From contig CAYNMV010000009.1 of the NCBI GenBank assembly GCA_964398315.1, positions 1-64,000 of the forward strand: a stretch of 64,000 nucleotides of DNA, given 5' to 3'. Below, one piece after another: positions 54,888 through 63,625 of the stretch. The notes beneath the pieces are model-generated. The model searched no databases and was not told the DNA's origin. It saw only the letters and a list, made by a program, of their open reading frames with translations. How positions within the stretch are numbered: the stretch's first letter is position 1; the number at the start of each line of letters is the position of its first letter. This DNA is from JADLCB01 sp964398315. GTDB lineage: Bacteria > Planctomycetota > Phycisphaerae > Tepidisphaerales > Tepidisphaeraceae. The position numbers were made by a program, and so were the translations under genes.

Positions 54888-54916
54888 CCCGGCCCCTGCA
54901 TGAGGCAGGGGCCGGG
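54888..54916 (-). terminator. Hairpin terminator after lipoprotein gene
   Basis: Perfect 12-base arms (54888-54899 and 54905-54916) with a 5-base loop, 41 bases past the lipoprotein stop on the minus strand. No T run. Confidence 0.65.
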
Positions 54917-54956
54917 AAGTGCGCTTGCGAGGAATTGTGCCTATCAGGCCCAGTGA

Positions 54957-55562
54957 TTACTGGCCCCCCGCGCCATTGCGGGCAAACTCGATCAGGCGGC
55001 GACCTTCAGCGTTGTCGCGGCTCAGCTTGCGGTAGGTGATCGGTTCACCTTCGTAGATCGCAGCATCGTTCAGGTTGGCTTCAATCGCCTTGGCGAAGGC
55101 GTCCGCATCGGCCAGGTTCTTGAATGCCTCGGCATCGGGCTTGAGGCCGTGGGCGATGATCCGATCAGCCTGGATGTCCAGCTTCGCCACGACATAGGCG
55201 GGCTTCTGGTCATCATCCAGACCCGGCATCTCGTTCATCGGCAGCAAGGTGATAAAAGGTGTCTGGCCCACCTGGGTCAGCCACGCCTTGTGCGATGACT
55301 GGGTGCCGGCGGTAAGCTGCTCGCCCGCCTTGGTGTAGGGGTGGAACGACACGAGGTACGCCCGCTCATCGAACGCGGCGACGGCAATCACTGTGCCGCT
55401 GTCGTCATCGGCCTCCTGGTGCCAGTAGCCGACCAGCCGCTGATCGACCTTGCTGGTTGCCGGATCGCCCAGCGGCACATCGAAACAGGATGCTGCCAGC
55501 AGCACCAGGGAGCAGACGATGACGGTCAGGCATAGTTGGGTAACACGTGGAAGACTGCGCAT
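54957..55562 (-). CDS. Hypothetical lipoprotein
   Basis: 201 residues. Signal peptide with lipobox LAASC at residues about 22-26. The mature part starts with a short conserved-looking GYWHQEADD segment and has mixed alpha/beta character; ends in RLIEFARNG. No recognised domain. Monocistronic by its hairpin terminator. The 210 bases upstream to the divergent GNAT gene hold no clear element. Confidence 0.65.
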   Translation of the reverse strand: MRSLPRVTQLCLTVIVCSLVLLAASCFDVPLGDPATSKVDQRLVGYWHQEADDDSGTVIAVAAFDERAYLVSFHPYTKAGEQLTAGTQSSHKAWLTQVGQTPFITLLPMNEMPGLDDDQKPAYVVAKLDIQADRIIAHGLKPDAEAFKNLADADAFAKAIEANLNDAAIYEGEPITYRKLSRDNAEGRRLIEFARNGAGGQ

Positions 55563-55772
55563 GAGTTGCCTCCTTATCTTGATATCCCGGGTGCATCATA
55601 TCACGGCCGGCAAATCGCCTGTAGGCGCATAGACGCCGAAGCGCGGAAAATGATCCGTGTTCTTCGCAGCGGTGGCTCGTGCGGATTCATCCCTGGCAGA
55701 TGGTGATGAAAACGCCCGGTCATATTCACACGCGACAGTCCAGGCCCGCTGCGGATATGCTGAGGCGCAACC

Positions 55773-56396
55773 ATGGTGCTGGCACTCCGGCGATTGTTTG
55801 CCGCAAGCGACTTCCGCCACCTGGATCCGGGTCGGCTGGTGGATGGCGAGCTTGACCTGGTGCCGCCGGCCGTGGACCTGGTTGAGGCGGTGATGGCGGC
55901 CTGTATGCATCCGCTGACGGTGCGGCAGGAGCCGGAGATGGCCTCAACCACCCGCCAGGAGCTGTTGCACCTGATCCAGCTTCATCCGGGCGGCTTGCAG
56001 AAAGGCAACCCATTTGGCGCGAGCGTGCCGGGCTACCATTTCTGGATGCGGATCGAAACCCCGGCCGAGGGGATGAGCATTGCCGGCGGCGTGAGCCTGC
56101 GCATCGGCTGGACGAAGGATGTCGAACTGTACTATGGCCATATCGGCTACCACGTGTACCCGCCGTTCCGTGGCCGCCACTATGCCGAGCGCGCTGTCCG
56201 GCTGCTGCTGCCGCTGGCGCGAGCGCATGGCCTCAAGACCCTGTGGATCACGACCAATCCCGACAACCACGCCTCCCGGCGCACCTGCGAGCGCCTGGGC
56301 GCCACTCTGGTCGAGATTGTGTCGGTCCCCAAGCATCACGCCCTCTATCAGCGCGGCGACCATGCGAAATGCCGGTACCGCATCAAGCTGGCCTGA
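55773..56396 (+). CDS. GNAT-family N-acetyltransferase
   Basis: 207 residues with GAGG before the ATG. Residues 90-190 are the GNAT fold: YGHIGYHVYPPFRGRHYAERA is motif A with the acetyl-CoA loop, followed by TLWITTNPDNHASRRTCERLGATLVE as motif B. The RimJ/RimL-like order suggests protein or small-molecule N-acetylation. Substrate unknown. Convergent with the BFN gene. Confidence 0.82.
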   Translation: MVLALRRLFAASDFRHLDPGRLVDGELDLVPPAVDLVEAVMAACMHPLTVRQEPEMASTTRQELLHLIQLHPGGLQKGNPFGASVPGYHFWMRIETPAEGMSIAGGVSLRIGWTKDVELYYGHIGYHVYPPFRGRHYAERAVRLLLPLARAHGLKTLWITTNPDNHASRRTCERLGATLVEIVSVPKHHALYQRGDHAKCRYRIKLA

Positions 56397-56454
56397 GGCG
56401 AGTTGTCCTTCTTCCTGAGGATGAAGAGAGCAGCAGCGTGTGGTTCGTGGCCTG

Positions 56455-56847
56455 CTACGACACCTGGTCCAGCACATGCTCGGCAACGTAGATCGGGACC
56501 ATCGTGGCGACGCCCAGTGCGATGGCATCGGAGGGGCGGGAGTCGATCTCAACAAGCTGGCCATCCTGGCGGATCAGGATACGGGCGAAGAAGATGGCAT
56601 CTTCGAGATTGTGAATTTCGATGCGCTCGATCTCACCGCCAAGTTGCTCAATCACGCTGGCCAGCAGGTCATGGGTCAGCGGGCGGGGGGCGGGGATGCC
56701 CTTGAGGCGGCGGTCGATCGCATACGCCTCGGCCGAGCCAATAACGATGGGGAAAGTGCGCTCCCCATCCACTTCCTTCAGGACGATGATCTGCCGATCC
56801 TGCATCTCGGAAATGATGATGCGTTGCAGTTCCATCTGGATCGACAT
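56455..56847 (-). CDS. Bifunctional nuclease-family (DUF151) protein
   Basis: 130 residues from the ATG at 56847, with AGGAG upstream. IIVLKEVDGERTFPIVIGSAEA, LTHDLLASVIEQLG and IDSRPSDAIALGV are BFN/DUF151 signatures. Homologues have DNase and RNase activity in plants; bacterial roles are poorly defined. Confidence 0.85.
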   Translation of the reverse strand: MSIQMELQRIIISEMQDRQIIVLKEVDGERTFPIVIGSAEAYAIDRRLKGIPAPRPLTHDLLASVIEQLGGEIERIEIHNLEDAIFFARILIRQDGQLVEIDSRPSDAIALGVATMVPIYVAEHVLDQVS

Positions 56848-57034
56848 GCGTGCTCCTGGTTCCAGTATCACTAGGCTCTGCCTCTATCTATGGCCGGCAG
56901 CGCGGTGGTGTCAAGATGCTTCTGAAAGCCGGCGCCGGCAGGCGGCCGATACACAACACTATAGGCCAAGTCCTCTGCCGTGGCGGGTTTAGGATTGACC
57001 AGACACCTTCCAAACGGTCATAATTCAGGTAGAC

Positions 57035-58684
57035 ATGCCGAAGTTCCGGATCAGCACCCTTGGTGAGTTGGCAGCACAGATGCGGTTTACGCCGCAGGAA
57101 ACCCGTGCTGCACAGTTGAATGCCGCCGAGGACCTGCTGTTCCAGATCGACCCCGCCAAGGCCTATCCGGCCGACTACATCACCTTCAAGATCACCGGCT
57201 ATCACCCGAAACAGGCGACGACCGACCTGTTCACCGGTCTGGCACTTCAGCATGACCTGGGGCTGTTGATTGAGCAGGTAAGCGATTCGCTGGACATACG
57301 CACCACCGACCTGTCCGAGCCGGTCCTGCAGATTGATGATGTCTGCGAGCGGTTCAACGTCACCAGCAAGACCATCCAGCGCTGGCGGCGCAAGGGGTTG
57401 CCCGGGCGGCGGTTTATCTTCCCCGATGGCAAGCGCCGGGTCGGGTTCCTGCTGCACAGCGTCGAGCGCTTCTTTGCCCTCAACCATGATCAGGTGCAGC
57501 GCGGCGGCAATTTCTCGCAAGTGGGCGAGGAGGAACGGCAGGCAATCCTGCGTCGCGCGCGGCTCCTGGCGATTGAGTGCCGCTGCTGCGAGCAGGAAAT
57601 TGCCCGCCGAATTGCCCGCAAGCTCAATCGCTCGCCGGTGACCGTGCTGCACACCATCCGCAAGCATGATGCGGAGAACCCGGAGCAGGCGATTTTCCCG
57701 CATGCCGCCCCGGAGATCACCGCCGCCGAGCGAATGCGCATCCTGCGCGGGTACCGGCGGGGGGCGTCGCTGGCCATGCTGGCCCGTCAGCTTGACCGCC
57801 CGCGCAGTGCCATCTACCGGGTGCTGCTGGATGAGCGGGTCGAGCGCCTGAGCAAGAAAAAGATACGCTTTATCGATGATCCGCTGCTGCATGGCGAGGG
57901 GGCAGAGGCGGCCATCAATGCGATCCTCAATCAGCAGCCACTGCTGGCCAGTGATCAACCGGCCGAAGAGCTGCGCGTGCCGCGCGATCTGCCGCCTTAC
58001 CTGGCGGAGTTGTACCGCACCCCGCTGCTTACCCCCACGCAGGAACGCGGCCTGTTCCTCCAGCTCAACTACCGCAAATATCAGTTCATCCAGGCCCGCC
58101 GGCGGCTCGATCCGCAGTTTGCCCGGGCACGCGACCTGGCGCTGCTGGAGGACCTGCTCCGCTGGGTGCACGAAACCCGCAACCGGATCGTGCAGGCAAA
58201 CCTGCGGCTGGTTGTGAGCGTGGCCCGCAAGCATCTGCGGCCGGGGCTGCAGTTGATGGAGCTGATTTCCGAAGGCAATCTCGTGCTCATGCGGGCGGTC
58301 GATGGATTCAACGTCGGCAAGGGCAACCGCTTCAGCACCTACGCGACACTGGCCCTGATGAAGGGATTTGCCCGCAGTGTGCCGCAGATGCAGCAGCGCA
58401 ACAGGGTGCTGGCGGGCGATGATGCCGTCCTGGCGACACTGCCGGATACCACGGCACCAGTCCCCGGCCGTGCCCTCACGGCACGCGATGAGTTACGGCG
58501 GCTGCTGATGCCCCTCGATGCCCGCGAGCGCGATGTCCTGCTGGCCCATTGGGGGGTGGGGGATCGGCAGGCCAGTTACGATGAACTGGGCGAGCAACTC
58601 GGTCTGTCCCGCCAGCGCATCCGCCAGATCGAACAGGGGGCCCTGCGGAAATTGCGCGCCCTGGCCCAATCGGAACCCCAGTAA
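57035..58684 (+). CDS. Sigma-70 factor with extra N-terminal HTH domains
   Basis: 549 residues. Residues 1-95 are an uncharacterised helical domain. Residues about 97-148 form a MerR/excisionase-like winged helix (IDDVCERFNVTSKTIQRWRR). Residues about 231-272 hold a second helix-turn-helix (LAMLARQLDRPRSAIYRVLL). Then come sigma region 2 (about 335-450: LRLVVSVARKHL, LMELISEGNLVLMRAVDGF, FSTYATLALMKGFAR) and region 4 (about 480-545: DELGEQLGLSRQRIRQIEQG). The WW dyad used by housekeeping sigmas in region 2.3 is Leu-Ala here. An alternative sigma factor with its own DNA-binding modules. Confidence 0.85.
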   Translation: MPKFRISTLGELAAQMRFTPQETRAAQLNAAEDLLFQIDPAKAYPADYITFKITGYHPKQATTDLFTGLALQHDLGLLIEQVSDSLDIRTTDLSEPVLQIDDVCERFNVTSKTIQRWRRKGLPGRRFIFPDGKRRVGFLLHSVERFFALNHDQVQRGGNFSQVGEEERQAILRRARLLAIECRCCEQEIARRIARKLNRSPVTVLHTIRKHDAENPEQAIFPHAAPEITAAERMRILRGYRRGASLAMLARQLDRPRSAIYRVLLDERVERLSKKKIRFIDDPLLHGEGAEAAINAILNQQPLLASDQPAEELRVPRDLPPYLAELYRTPLLTPTQERGLFLQLNYRKYQFIQARRRLDPQFARARDLALLEDLLRWVHETRNRIVQANLRLVVSVARKHLRPGLQLMELISEGNLVLMRAVDGFNVGKGNRFSTYATLALMKGFARSVPQMQQRNRVLAGDDAVLATLPDTTAPVPGRALTARDELRRLLMPLDARERDVLLAHWGVGDRQASYDELGEQLGLSRQRIRQIEQGALRKLRALAQSEPQ

Positions 58685-59098
58685 GCGTCCGCCGGATTCG
58701 GCCGCTGTCCACCGGGCGGAAATGTACCATTCAGGGAAGTGGACGAAGGTAGAGACTCACCACGCCGGCGTGGGGTGTGTCTAGTCTGGCTGAGAAAGGG
58801 GCACTCTGGCTCGCCAGCGCTTGGGATGCACGAAGACTCACGCCATTCGCGACAGGATGCCGATCTTCTCATGGGACGGCGTCTTATCGGACGTTGACCG
58901 GCATGAAAGCCGGCCGGCCGTCTGGACGCCGCCCACCGCTTGCCCATAATGTAAAATCGGGCAACCGAAGCGGGCTGAGCCGTTAAGCAGGATCGTCCGT
59001 TTACCAACAGGGCACGAATTTCGTGATGAACCTTCCCATCGGCGGGGACGTCAGACTGGATGGGAAGGGGCAGGACAGCCAGAAACCTGGGAAGGACC
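58685..59098. other. 414-base intergenic region
   Basis: No convincing open frame. It contains the 14-base palindrome CCACGCCGGCGTGG at 58760-58773, a CCGGC-N6-GCCGG stem near 58899-58914, and a TTGCCC / GGGCAA stem around 58940-58965 that encloses a CATAAT hexamer. A promoter or operator for the downstream membrane protein is possible; no riboswitch recognised. Confidence 0.4.
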
Positions 59099-60571
59099 AT
59101 GAGCCGGACCATCGACTCCCCCAACGACTTCCAGAGCTTCCACGATGAATCGTCGCCTGCCCGCCAGGTGCAGGAGACGTTGCGCGGCAAGACGGTCTGC
59201 CCGTTCTGCGGCGCTGTGGCTGAGTCCGGCGACGGTGCTTGTGCCCGCTGCACGATGGAAAACTCGCCCCTCACCCGCCAGGCCACCCGTGCCCGGCTGG
59301 GGCCGTGGTACGTGCTGCAATCGCGCAATCCCTCTGCCCCGGGCATGAAGTACAGCGTCCTGCTGGCGCTGGTGAAAAAGGGGCAGATCACGCCCCGCTC
59401 GATTGTCCGCGGCCCGACCACCAACCAGTTTTGGCGATTTGCTGCCAAAGTCCGCGGCGTCAGCCGCGAGTTCGGGATCTGTTGGGGGTGTGGGCAGGAT
59501 ATTGAGCCCACCACCAGTGTCTGCCCGCACTGCCAGCGGAACCAGGAGCCCCCGGCTCAGCCGGACCAGTTGCTGGACAGCCGCCAGCCGTTGAACCAGG
59601 TGTTGCCGGTGCGCCGGGAGGTCCGTCCATCCTTCAAACCCGATCCCCGCGAGGCCGCGGCACAGGAGACGATGCATCCGCAGCGCCAGCGCGTGCAGTT
59701 GCCGGCTCCGCAGCGCGAGCCGACGCTGGAGGAGTTGACTGAGCAGGAATTCGCCGAGCAGCGGATGATGATGCAGAATCGCCGGCTGCCTTCGCGTCAG
59801 CCGGTGCTGCCGCAAACGAATCTGGCCGCCGGGCCGGTGCCGGCTTTCCGCGATATGGAGCCGCAGCAGCCCCTGGGCAAGATTCTGCTGTTGCTGGGGC
59901 TGATGGCCTGCTTCACTGTTGCGGGCTGGCTATACGTCGATATCAATTCCCGGCAGAAGTTCTTCACTTGGGTGCAGACCACGTGGAATGACTTGATGCA
60001 CGGCGATGCGGCCGTCACGCCTGAGGTTGCTGGCGAGCGCTCCGCACTGAAGGGCGAGAAGATCGTTTTAGACCCTCCGCCGCAGATCCGTCAGGAAGAG
60101 CCGGCGGTTCCCGCACCCGCGCCTTCGGCTCCGGAGGCCGTTGCTCAGGTTGAGCCGGTTCTGCCCAGCGAGCCAGAGCCGCTGGCGGTTGCGCCCGCCG
60201 CGCAGGCACCAGACCAGCCGGCCGCGCCCGCTGATCCTCCAGCCGCGCTGGTTCAGGCTTTGCCGCCGCAGGTGCGGGTTGCGGTGGGGGCTGGCCCGGA
60301 GGCTTCCCGCCAGCAGCAGCCGCGCATCGAGGTTCAGCCGCAGGTTGCCCCTGAGCGCACCACCGGCGCGGCGGTTGATGTGTCGATTACCGATCCCGAT
60401 GAATTGATCAGTCTTTCGCGCAAGCTCTGGCGGCAGGCCATCGACGCCGAGGCTCGCGGTGAATGGGCCGAGGCGGTTAGCCTTTACGAGCAGATCAAGC
60501 GTCTGCCCGCAGCCGCCTGGCCGAGCGGGATCGACATTCGTCTGAATGACGCCCGCCGCCGGGCGCAGTAG
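59099..60571 (+). CDS. Zinc-ribbon, GYF-like membrane protein
   Basis: 490 residues from the ATG at 59099 (AAGGA upstream). CPFCG and CARC form a first zinc ribbon. Residues about 63-120 (GPWYVLQSRN, LLALVKKGQITPRSIVRGP, FWRFAAKV) resemble a GYF_2 domain. CWGCG and CPHC form a second ribbon at about 123-148. A hydrophilic linker leads to one membrane helix near residues 262-285. Then comes a long Pro/Ala/Glu/Gln tail, and a final helical TPR-like segment (LWRQAIDAEARGEWAEAVSLYEQI). Seen as a membrane adaptor; partner unknown. Confidence 0.72.
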   Translation: MSRTIDSPNDFQSFHDESSPARQVQETLRGKTVCPFCGAVAESGDGACARCTMENSPLTRQATRARLGPWYVLQSRNPSAPGMKYSVLLALVKKGQITPRSIVRGPTTNQFWRFAAKVRGVSREFGICWGCGQDIEPTTSVCPHCQRNQEPPAQPDQLLDSRQPLNQVLPVRREVRPSFKPDPREAAAQETMHPQRQRVQLPAPQREPTLEELTEQEFAEQRMMMQNRRLPSRQPVLPQTNLAAGPVPAFRDMEPQQPLGKILLLLGLMACFTVAGWLYVDINSRQKFFTWVQTTWNDLMHGDAAVTPEVAGERSALKGEKIVLDPPPQIRQEEPAVPAPAPSAPEAVAQVEPVLPSEPEPLAVAPAAQAPDQPAAPADPPAALVQALPPQVRVAVGAGPEASRQQQPRIEVQPQVAPERTTGAAVDVSITDPDELISLSRKLWRQAIDAEARGEWAEAVSLYEQIKRLPAAAWPSGIDIRLNDARRRAQ

Positions 60572-60598
60572 ACGAGGCGACAAAAAACAGGAAGTAAT

Positions 60599-60627
60599 GC
60601 TCCGGGTCCAGGGCCCGGGGCTTTTTT
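60599..60627 (+). terminator. Rho-independent terminator
   Basis: GCTCCGGG (60599-60606) pairs with CCCGGGGC (60614-60621, one G-T pair) around a 7-base loop, followed by six Ts at 60622-60627. The clearest intrinsic terminator in the window. Confidence 0.85.
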
Positions 60628-60751
60628 CATGGCCCGATCGGATCGCTGGATGGGTCGCGTGCCAGTGCCAGGTTTAGGCCGGCGCGCACTGTCCGTGTCC
60701 GTGCCAGAGGCTGCATGAGGCGGCAGTACGACCACGTGGTGGCCGGCTGAG

Positions 60752-61216
60752 TTACGCCATCGGACGGCCAAAGTGCGCGATTTCCGGTTGGGCGATCCGG
60801 CGGTAGTCCGCCAGGCGCATCGTCACCGCCGAATCGTGCGTGCCGGCCTGGAAGGTGACGCGATCATCGTTCAGCAGCGAGCTGTCCATGATCGTCGGCA
60901 GCCCGTACAGCCGCCCGATGGGTGGCTCGGCGCCAAGCTCGCAGTCGGCAAAGGCGTTCTGCAGCTCTTCTTCCGAGACGATGCGCACGTGATCGACCTC
61001 GAGCTGACGTCTCAGCTCCTCGAGATCGATGCGGTGGCTAGCCGGGAGAGCGCAGATCATGTACTGGCCGTCGGCCTCAACCACGACAGGCTTGATCACC
61101 TGGATCCCCGGCACGTGCTCGACGGCGGCCAGTGTCTGGGCGGTGTAAGCCTGCGGGTGATACGAAACATGATAGGGCACGCCGTGTTCGTCGAGGTAGG
61201 ACATCAGGTTCATCAT
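60752..61216 (-). CDS. YbaK/EbsC-like aminoacyl-tRNA deacylase
   Basis: 154 residues. YHPQAYTAQTLA, then VIKPVVVEADGQYMICALPASHRIDL with the conserved Lys, and IGRLYGLPTIMDSSLL: the YbaK/ProXp trans-editing fold. It hydrolyses mischarged tRNA; which amino acid is not clear. Divergent from gdhA. Confidence 0.82.
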   Translation of the reverse strand: MMNLMSYLDEHGVPYHVSYHPQAYTAQTLAAVEHVPGIQVIKPVVVEADGQYMICALPASHRIDLEELRRQLEVDHVRIVSEEELQNAFADCELGAEPPIGRLYGLPTIMDSSLLNDDRVTFQAGTHDSAVTMRLADYRRIAQPEIAHFGRPMA

Positions 61217-61452
61217 CTGGCCTCCGTGACGTTAAGGGTGTCGGCCCCCTGCATTAACTGTAGACCGCTTTTGAGGCGCTTCAACGAAAATTTCCACGTA
61301 GCAGGCGAGCTGGAGCGCAGCACGCATCGCATCCGCCGCATGTGGATTGGATGTTGATCAGGCCGTTGGCCACCGTGGCACGGCCCATCACTGTCCCCGG
61401 TGATGATTCAGGACTAGGATGAGGGGAATTCGTACTCTTTTTTGGAGAAATC

Positions 61453-62754
61453 ATGCATGCTATGCCGCCGTTGGCGACCAACGCAACGAACGCTGAGATG
61501 ATCTGGACCGCCTCGCCCGCCTGGCAGCGCACACTACTCAATTTCACCCGTACGGCCGAGCTGCTCAACCTGGACCCTAACGTTGCTGCCCGCCTCTCGC
61601 GGCCTGAGCGGGTTCTGATCGTCTCAATTCCCATCCGCACGGACAGCGGAGCGGTAAAGGTGTTCACCGGCTACCGCGTGCAGCACAACGATTCGCGCGG
61701 GCCTTACAAGGGCGGGATCCGTTTCGCGCCGGATGTGGACCTGGGAGAGGTCTGCTCGATGGCGATGCAAATGACGTGGAAGACCGCCCTGATTGGCCTG
61801 CCGCTGGGTGGCGCCAAGGGAGGCGTAACCGTTGATCCGACCACGCTCAGCTATCGCGAGATCCAGGAGCTGACCCGCCGTTATACCGCCGAGATCATGC
61901 CGATCATCGGCCCCAAGGTGGATATCCCGGCCCCGGACATGGGCACCAACGAGCGGCACATGGCGTGGATCATGGACACGTATGCGGCCCGGGTGGGCCA
62001 TGCAGCGCCCGGCATAGTGACCGGCAAGCCGGTGAGCGTGGGTGGATCGCTGCTCCGCCGTGAAGCGACCGGGCGCGGGGTGGTCTACAACATCGAAGAA
62101 GCATGCCGGCACAAGGGCATGAACCTTAAGGGACTGCGCTTTGCGGTCCACGGCTTTGGCAACGTGGGGAGCGTGGCTGCGCTGGAGATGGTGCGGCGTG
62201 GCGCGATCTGCGTGGCCGCCGCCGATGTGCATGGCGCGCTGATCGACCCCGCGGGGCTGGATGTCGAGGCCATGGTGGCGCATGCCAGGGAGCACGGCTC
62301 GCTGCTGGGGTACGGTGACAGCTCGCGCATCCCCGACCCGCTCGAGGCGCTGTACGTGCCCTGCGAAGTGCTGATCCCCGCCGCCCAGGGAAGCGTGATC
62401 ACCGGTGAAAACGTCAACAGGATCCAGTGTCAAATCCTGGCCGAAGCCGCCAACGCGCCGACGATGGTGGAGGCCGATGAGGTACTGGAGCAGAACGGCG
62501 TATTCATCATCCCTGACATCCTCTGCAACGCTGGCGGTGTGACGGTCAGTTACTTTGAATGGGTGCAGGGCGGCATGCACTTTTTCTGGAGCGCCGAGGA
62601 GATCGACTCGCGCCTCAGCCATCTGCTGAAAAAGGCATTTGCCGCGATGATCGCCGAAAGCGATCGGTTGAACGTCTCGCCGCGCAAGGCTGCGCTGGCA
62701 CTGGCAGTTCGCACGGTCGATGAGGTGATGCGCAGCCGCGGCCTCTATGCGTGA
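61453..62754 (+). CDS. gdhA: Glutamate dehydrogenase family
   Basis: 433 residues, GGAG five bases before the ATG. NDSRGPYKGGIRFAPDVDLGEV, then KTALIGLPLGGAKGGV carrying the catalytic Lys, PAPDMGTNERHMAWIMD with the catalytic Asp, and VHGFGNVGSVAAL as the NAD(P) Rossmann loop. Interconverts glutamate and 2-oxoglutarate plus ammonia. Length matches hexameric catabolic-type GDH. Some relatives use Leu or Phe, so the substrate is probable rather than certain. Confidence 0.9.
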   Translation: MHAMPPLATNATNAEMIWTASPAWQRTLLNFTRTAELLNLDPNVAARLSRPERVLIVSIPIRTDSGAVKVFTGYRVQHNDSRGPYKGGIRFAPDVDLGEVCSMAMQMTWKTALIGLPLGGAKGGVTVDPTTLSYREIQELTRRYTAEIMPIIGPKVDIPAPDMGTNERHMAWIMDTYAARVGHAAPGIVTGKPVSVGGSLLRREATGRGVVYNIEEACRHKGMNLKGLRFAVHGFGNVGSVAALEMVRRGAICVAAADVHGALIDPAGLDVEAMVAHAREHGSLLGYGDSSRIPDPLEALYVPCEVLIPAAQGSVITGENVNRIQCQILAEAANAPTMVEADEVLEQNGVFIIPDILCNAGGVTVSYFEWVQGGMHFFWSAEEIDSRLSHLLKKAFAAMIAESDRLNVSPRKAALALAVRTVDEVMRSRGLYA

Positions 62755-62781
62755 TCCGTGAAGGGCCACCGAGGCGCACAT

Positions 62782-62817
62782 GGCTCCCTCTCTTTTGTCC
62801 TCAGAGGAGAGGGAGCC
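62782..62817 (+). terminator. Hairpin terminator after gdhA
   Basis: Perfect 11-base arms GGCTCCCTCTC (62782-62792) and GAGAGGGAGCC (62807-62817) with a 14-base loop, between gdhA and the sigma-like gene. Confidence 0.65.
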
Positions 62818-62857
62818 GTGGCGGCCATCAGTGTGGGCCATGATGTCAGCATGAGCC

Positions 62858-63562
62858 ATGACGATTGATGAACAGACATTCATCCGCGCCCGGAAGCTGG
62901 ATGCCGCCGCCGTGGAGCGGTTGCTGGGGACGTATTACCCGACGGTCCACCGGCTGGCCTGGGCGCTGACAGGGCGGGAAGAGGCGGGGCGCAAGGTGGA
63001 ACGCACGATCATGCGCCGTGGCCTGGACCGCATGCAGGGTTGGCGCAGCGCTGACCAGCCGGCACGCTGGTTCCATCACCATACCGTCTTGCTGACCCGC
63101 CGCTTCGCCAGCCTTGACCCGACGCCGGCTGATGATGTGCTGGTGCGGACGGCGGAGAATCCGTCGCCACAGTACGTGGCGTTCGTGCGCGCCCTGCGCA
63201 AGCTGGCCCACCAGCCGCGCGAAGCCATCCTGCTGGCACATGCCGAGAAACTCAACCCGCGTGAGCTGGCGGTGGCAATGGATTGCAGTACCGAGGCCGC
63301 GGCCAATCACCTGGCCAACGCCCGCCGCGAGTTGGCTGCGGTGGTGGGAGCAGAGTTGAACGTGCTGCTGGCGCAGCTTGAGCAGGTGTACCAGCGCCTG
63401 ACGCCTGATGAACACCTGGCGCTGCCCATGGTGAAGAAGCTGAGCCGCCGGTTCATCTGGCCGCGACGACTGTGGCGCTGGATTCGCACCCTGATCACCA
63501 TCGGCCTGCTGCTGGCCGTGGCGTGGCTGGTATGGCAATACCGGTCACTGATCGATTGGTGA
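62858..63562 (+). CDS. ECF-like sigma protein with C-terminal membrane helix
   Basis: 234 residues. Residues about 10-85 resemble sigma region 2 (YYPTVHRLAWALTGREEAG). Residues about 108-165 resemble region 4, with a helix-turn-helix at LNPRELAVAMDCSTEAAANHLANARRE. After a basic linker (RRFIWPRRLWRWIR) comes one membrane helix at about residues 212-228 (LITIGLLLAVAWLVWQY). ECF factors are normally soluble, so this one may be membrane-tethered or may be a degenerate regulator. The ATG at 62858 has no strong Shine-Dalgarno. Confidence 0.7.
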   Translation: MTIDEQTFIRARKLDAAAVERLLGTYYPTVHRLAWALTGREEAGRKVERTIMRRGLDRMQGWRSADQPARWFHHHTVLLTRRFASLDPTPADDVLVRTAENPSPQYVAFVRALRKLAHQPREAILLAHAEKLNPRELAVAMDCSTEAAANHLANARRELAAVVGAELNVLLAQLEQVYQRLTPDEHLALPMVKKLSRRFIWPRRLWRWIRTLITIGLLLAVAWLVWQYRSLIDW

Positions 63563-63625
63563 GCCTTGCCCGTTGGAGTGCAAGCCGGGTGCTTTTGGGA
63601 GCATCCTGTGGTTTAATCCCGGTTC

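Noticed and set aside
58760..58773. Repressor operator at the 14-base palindrome
   Set aside because: GC-rich palindromes of this length arise often in such DNA; no regulator gene is adjacent, so it is listed only within the intergenic note.
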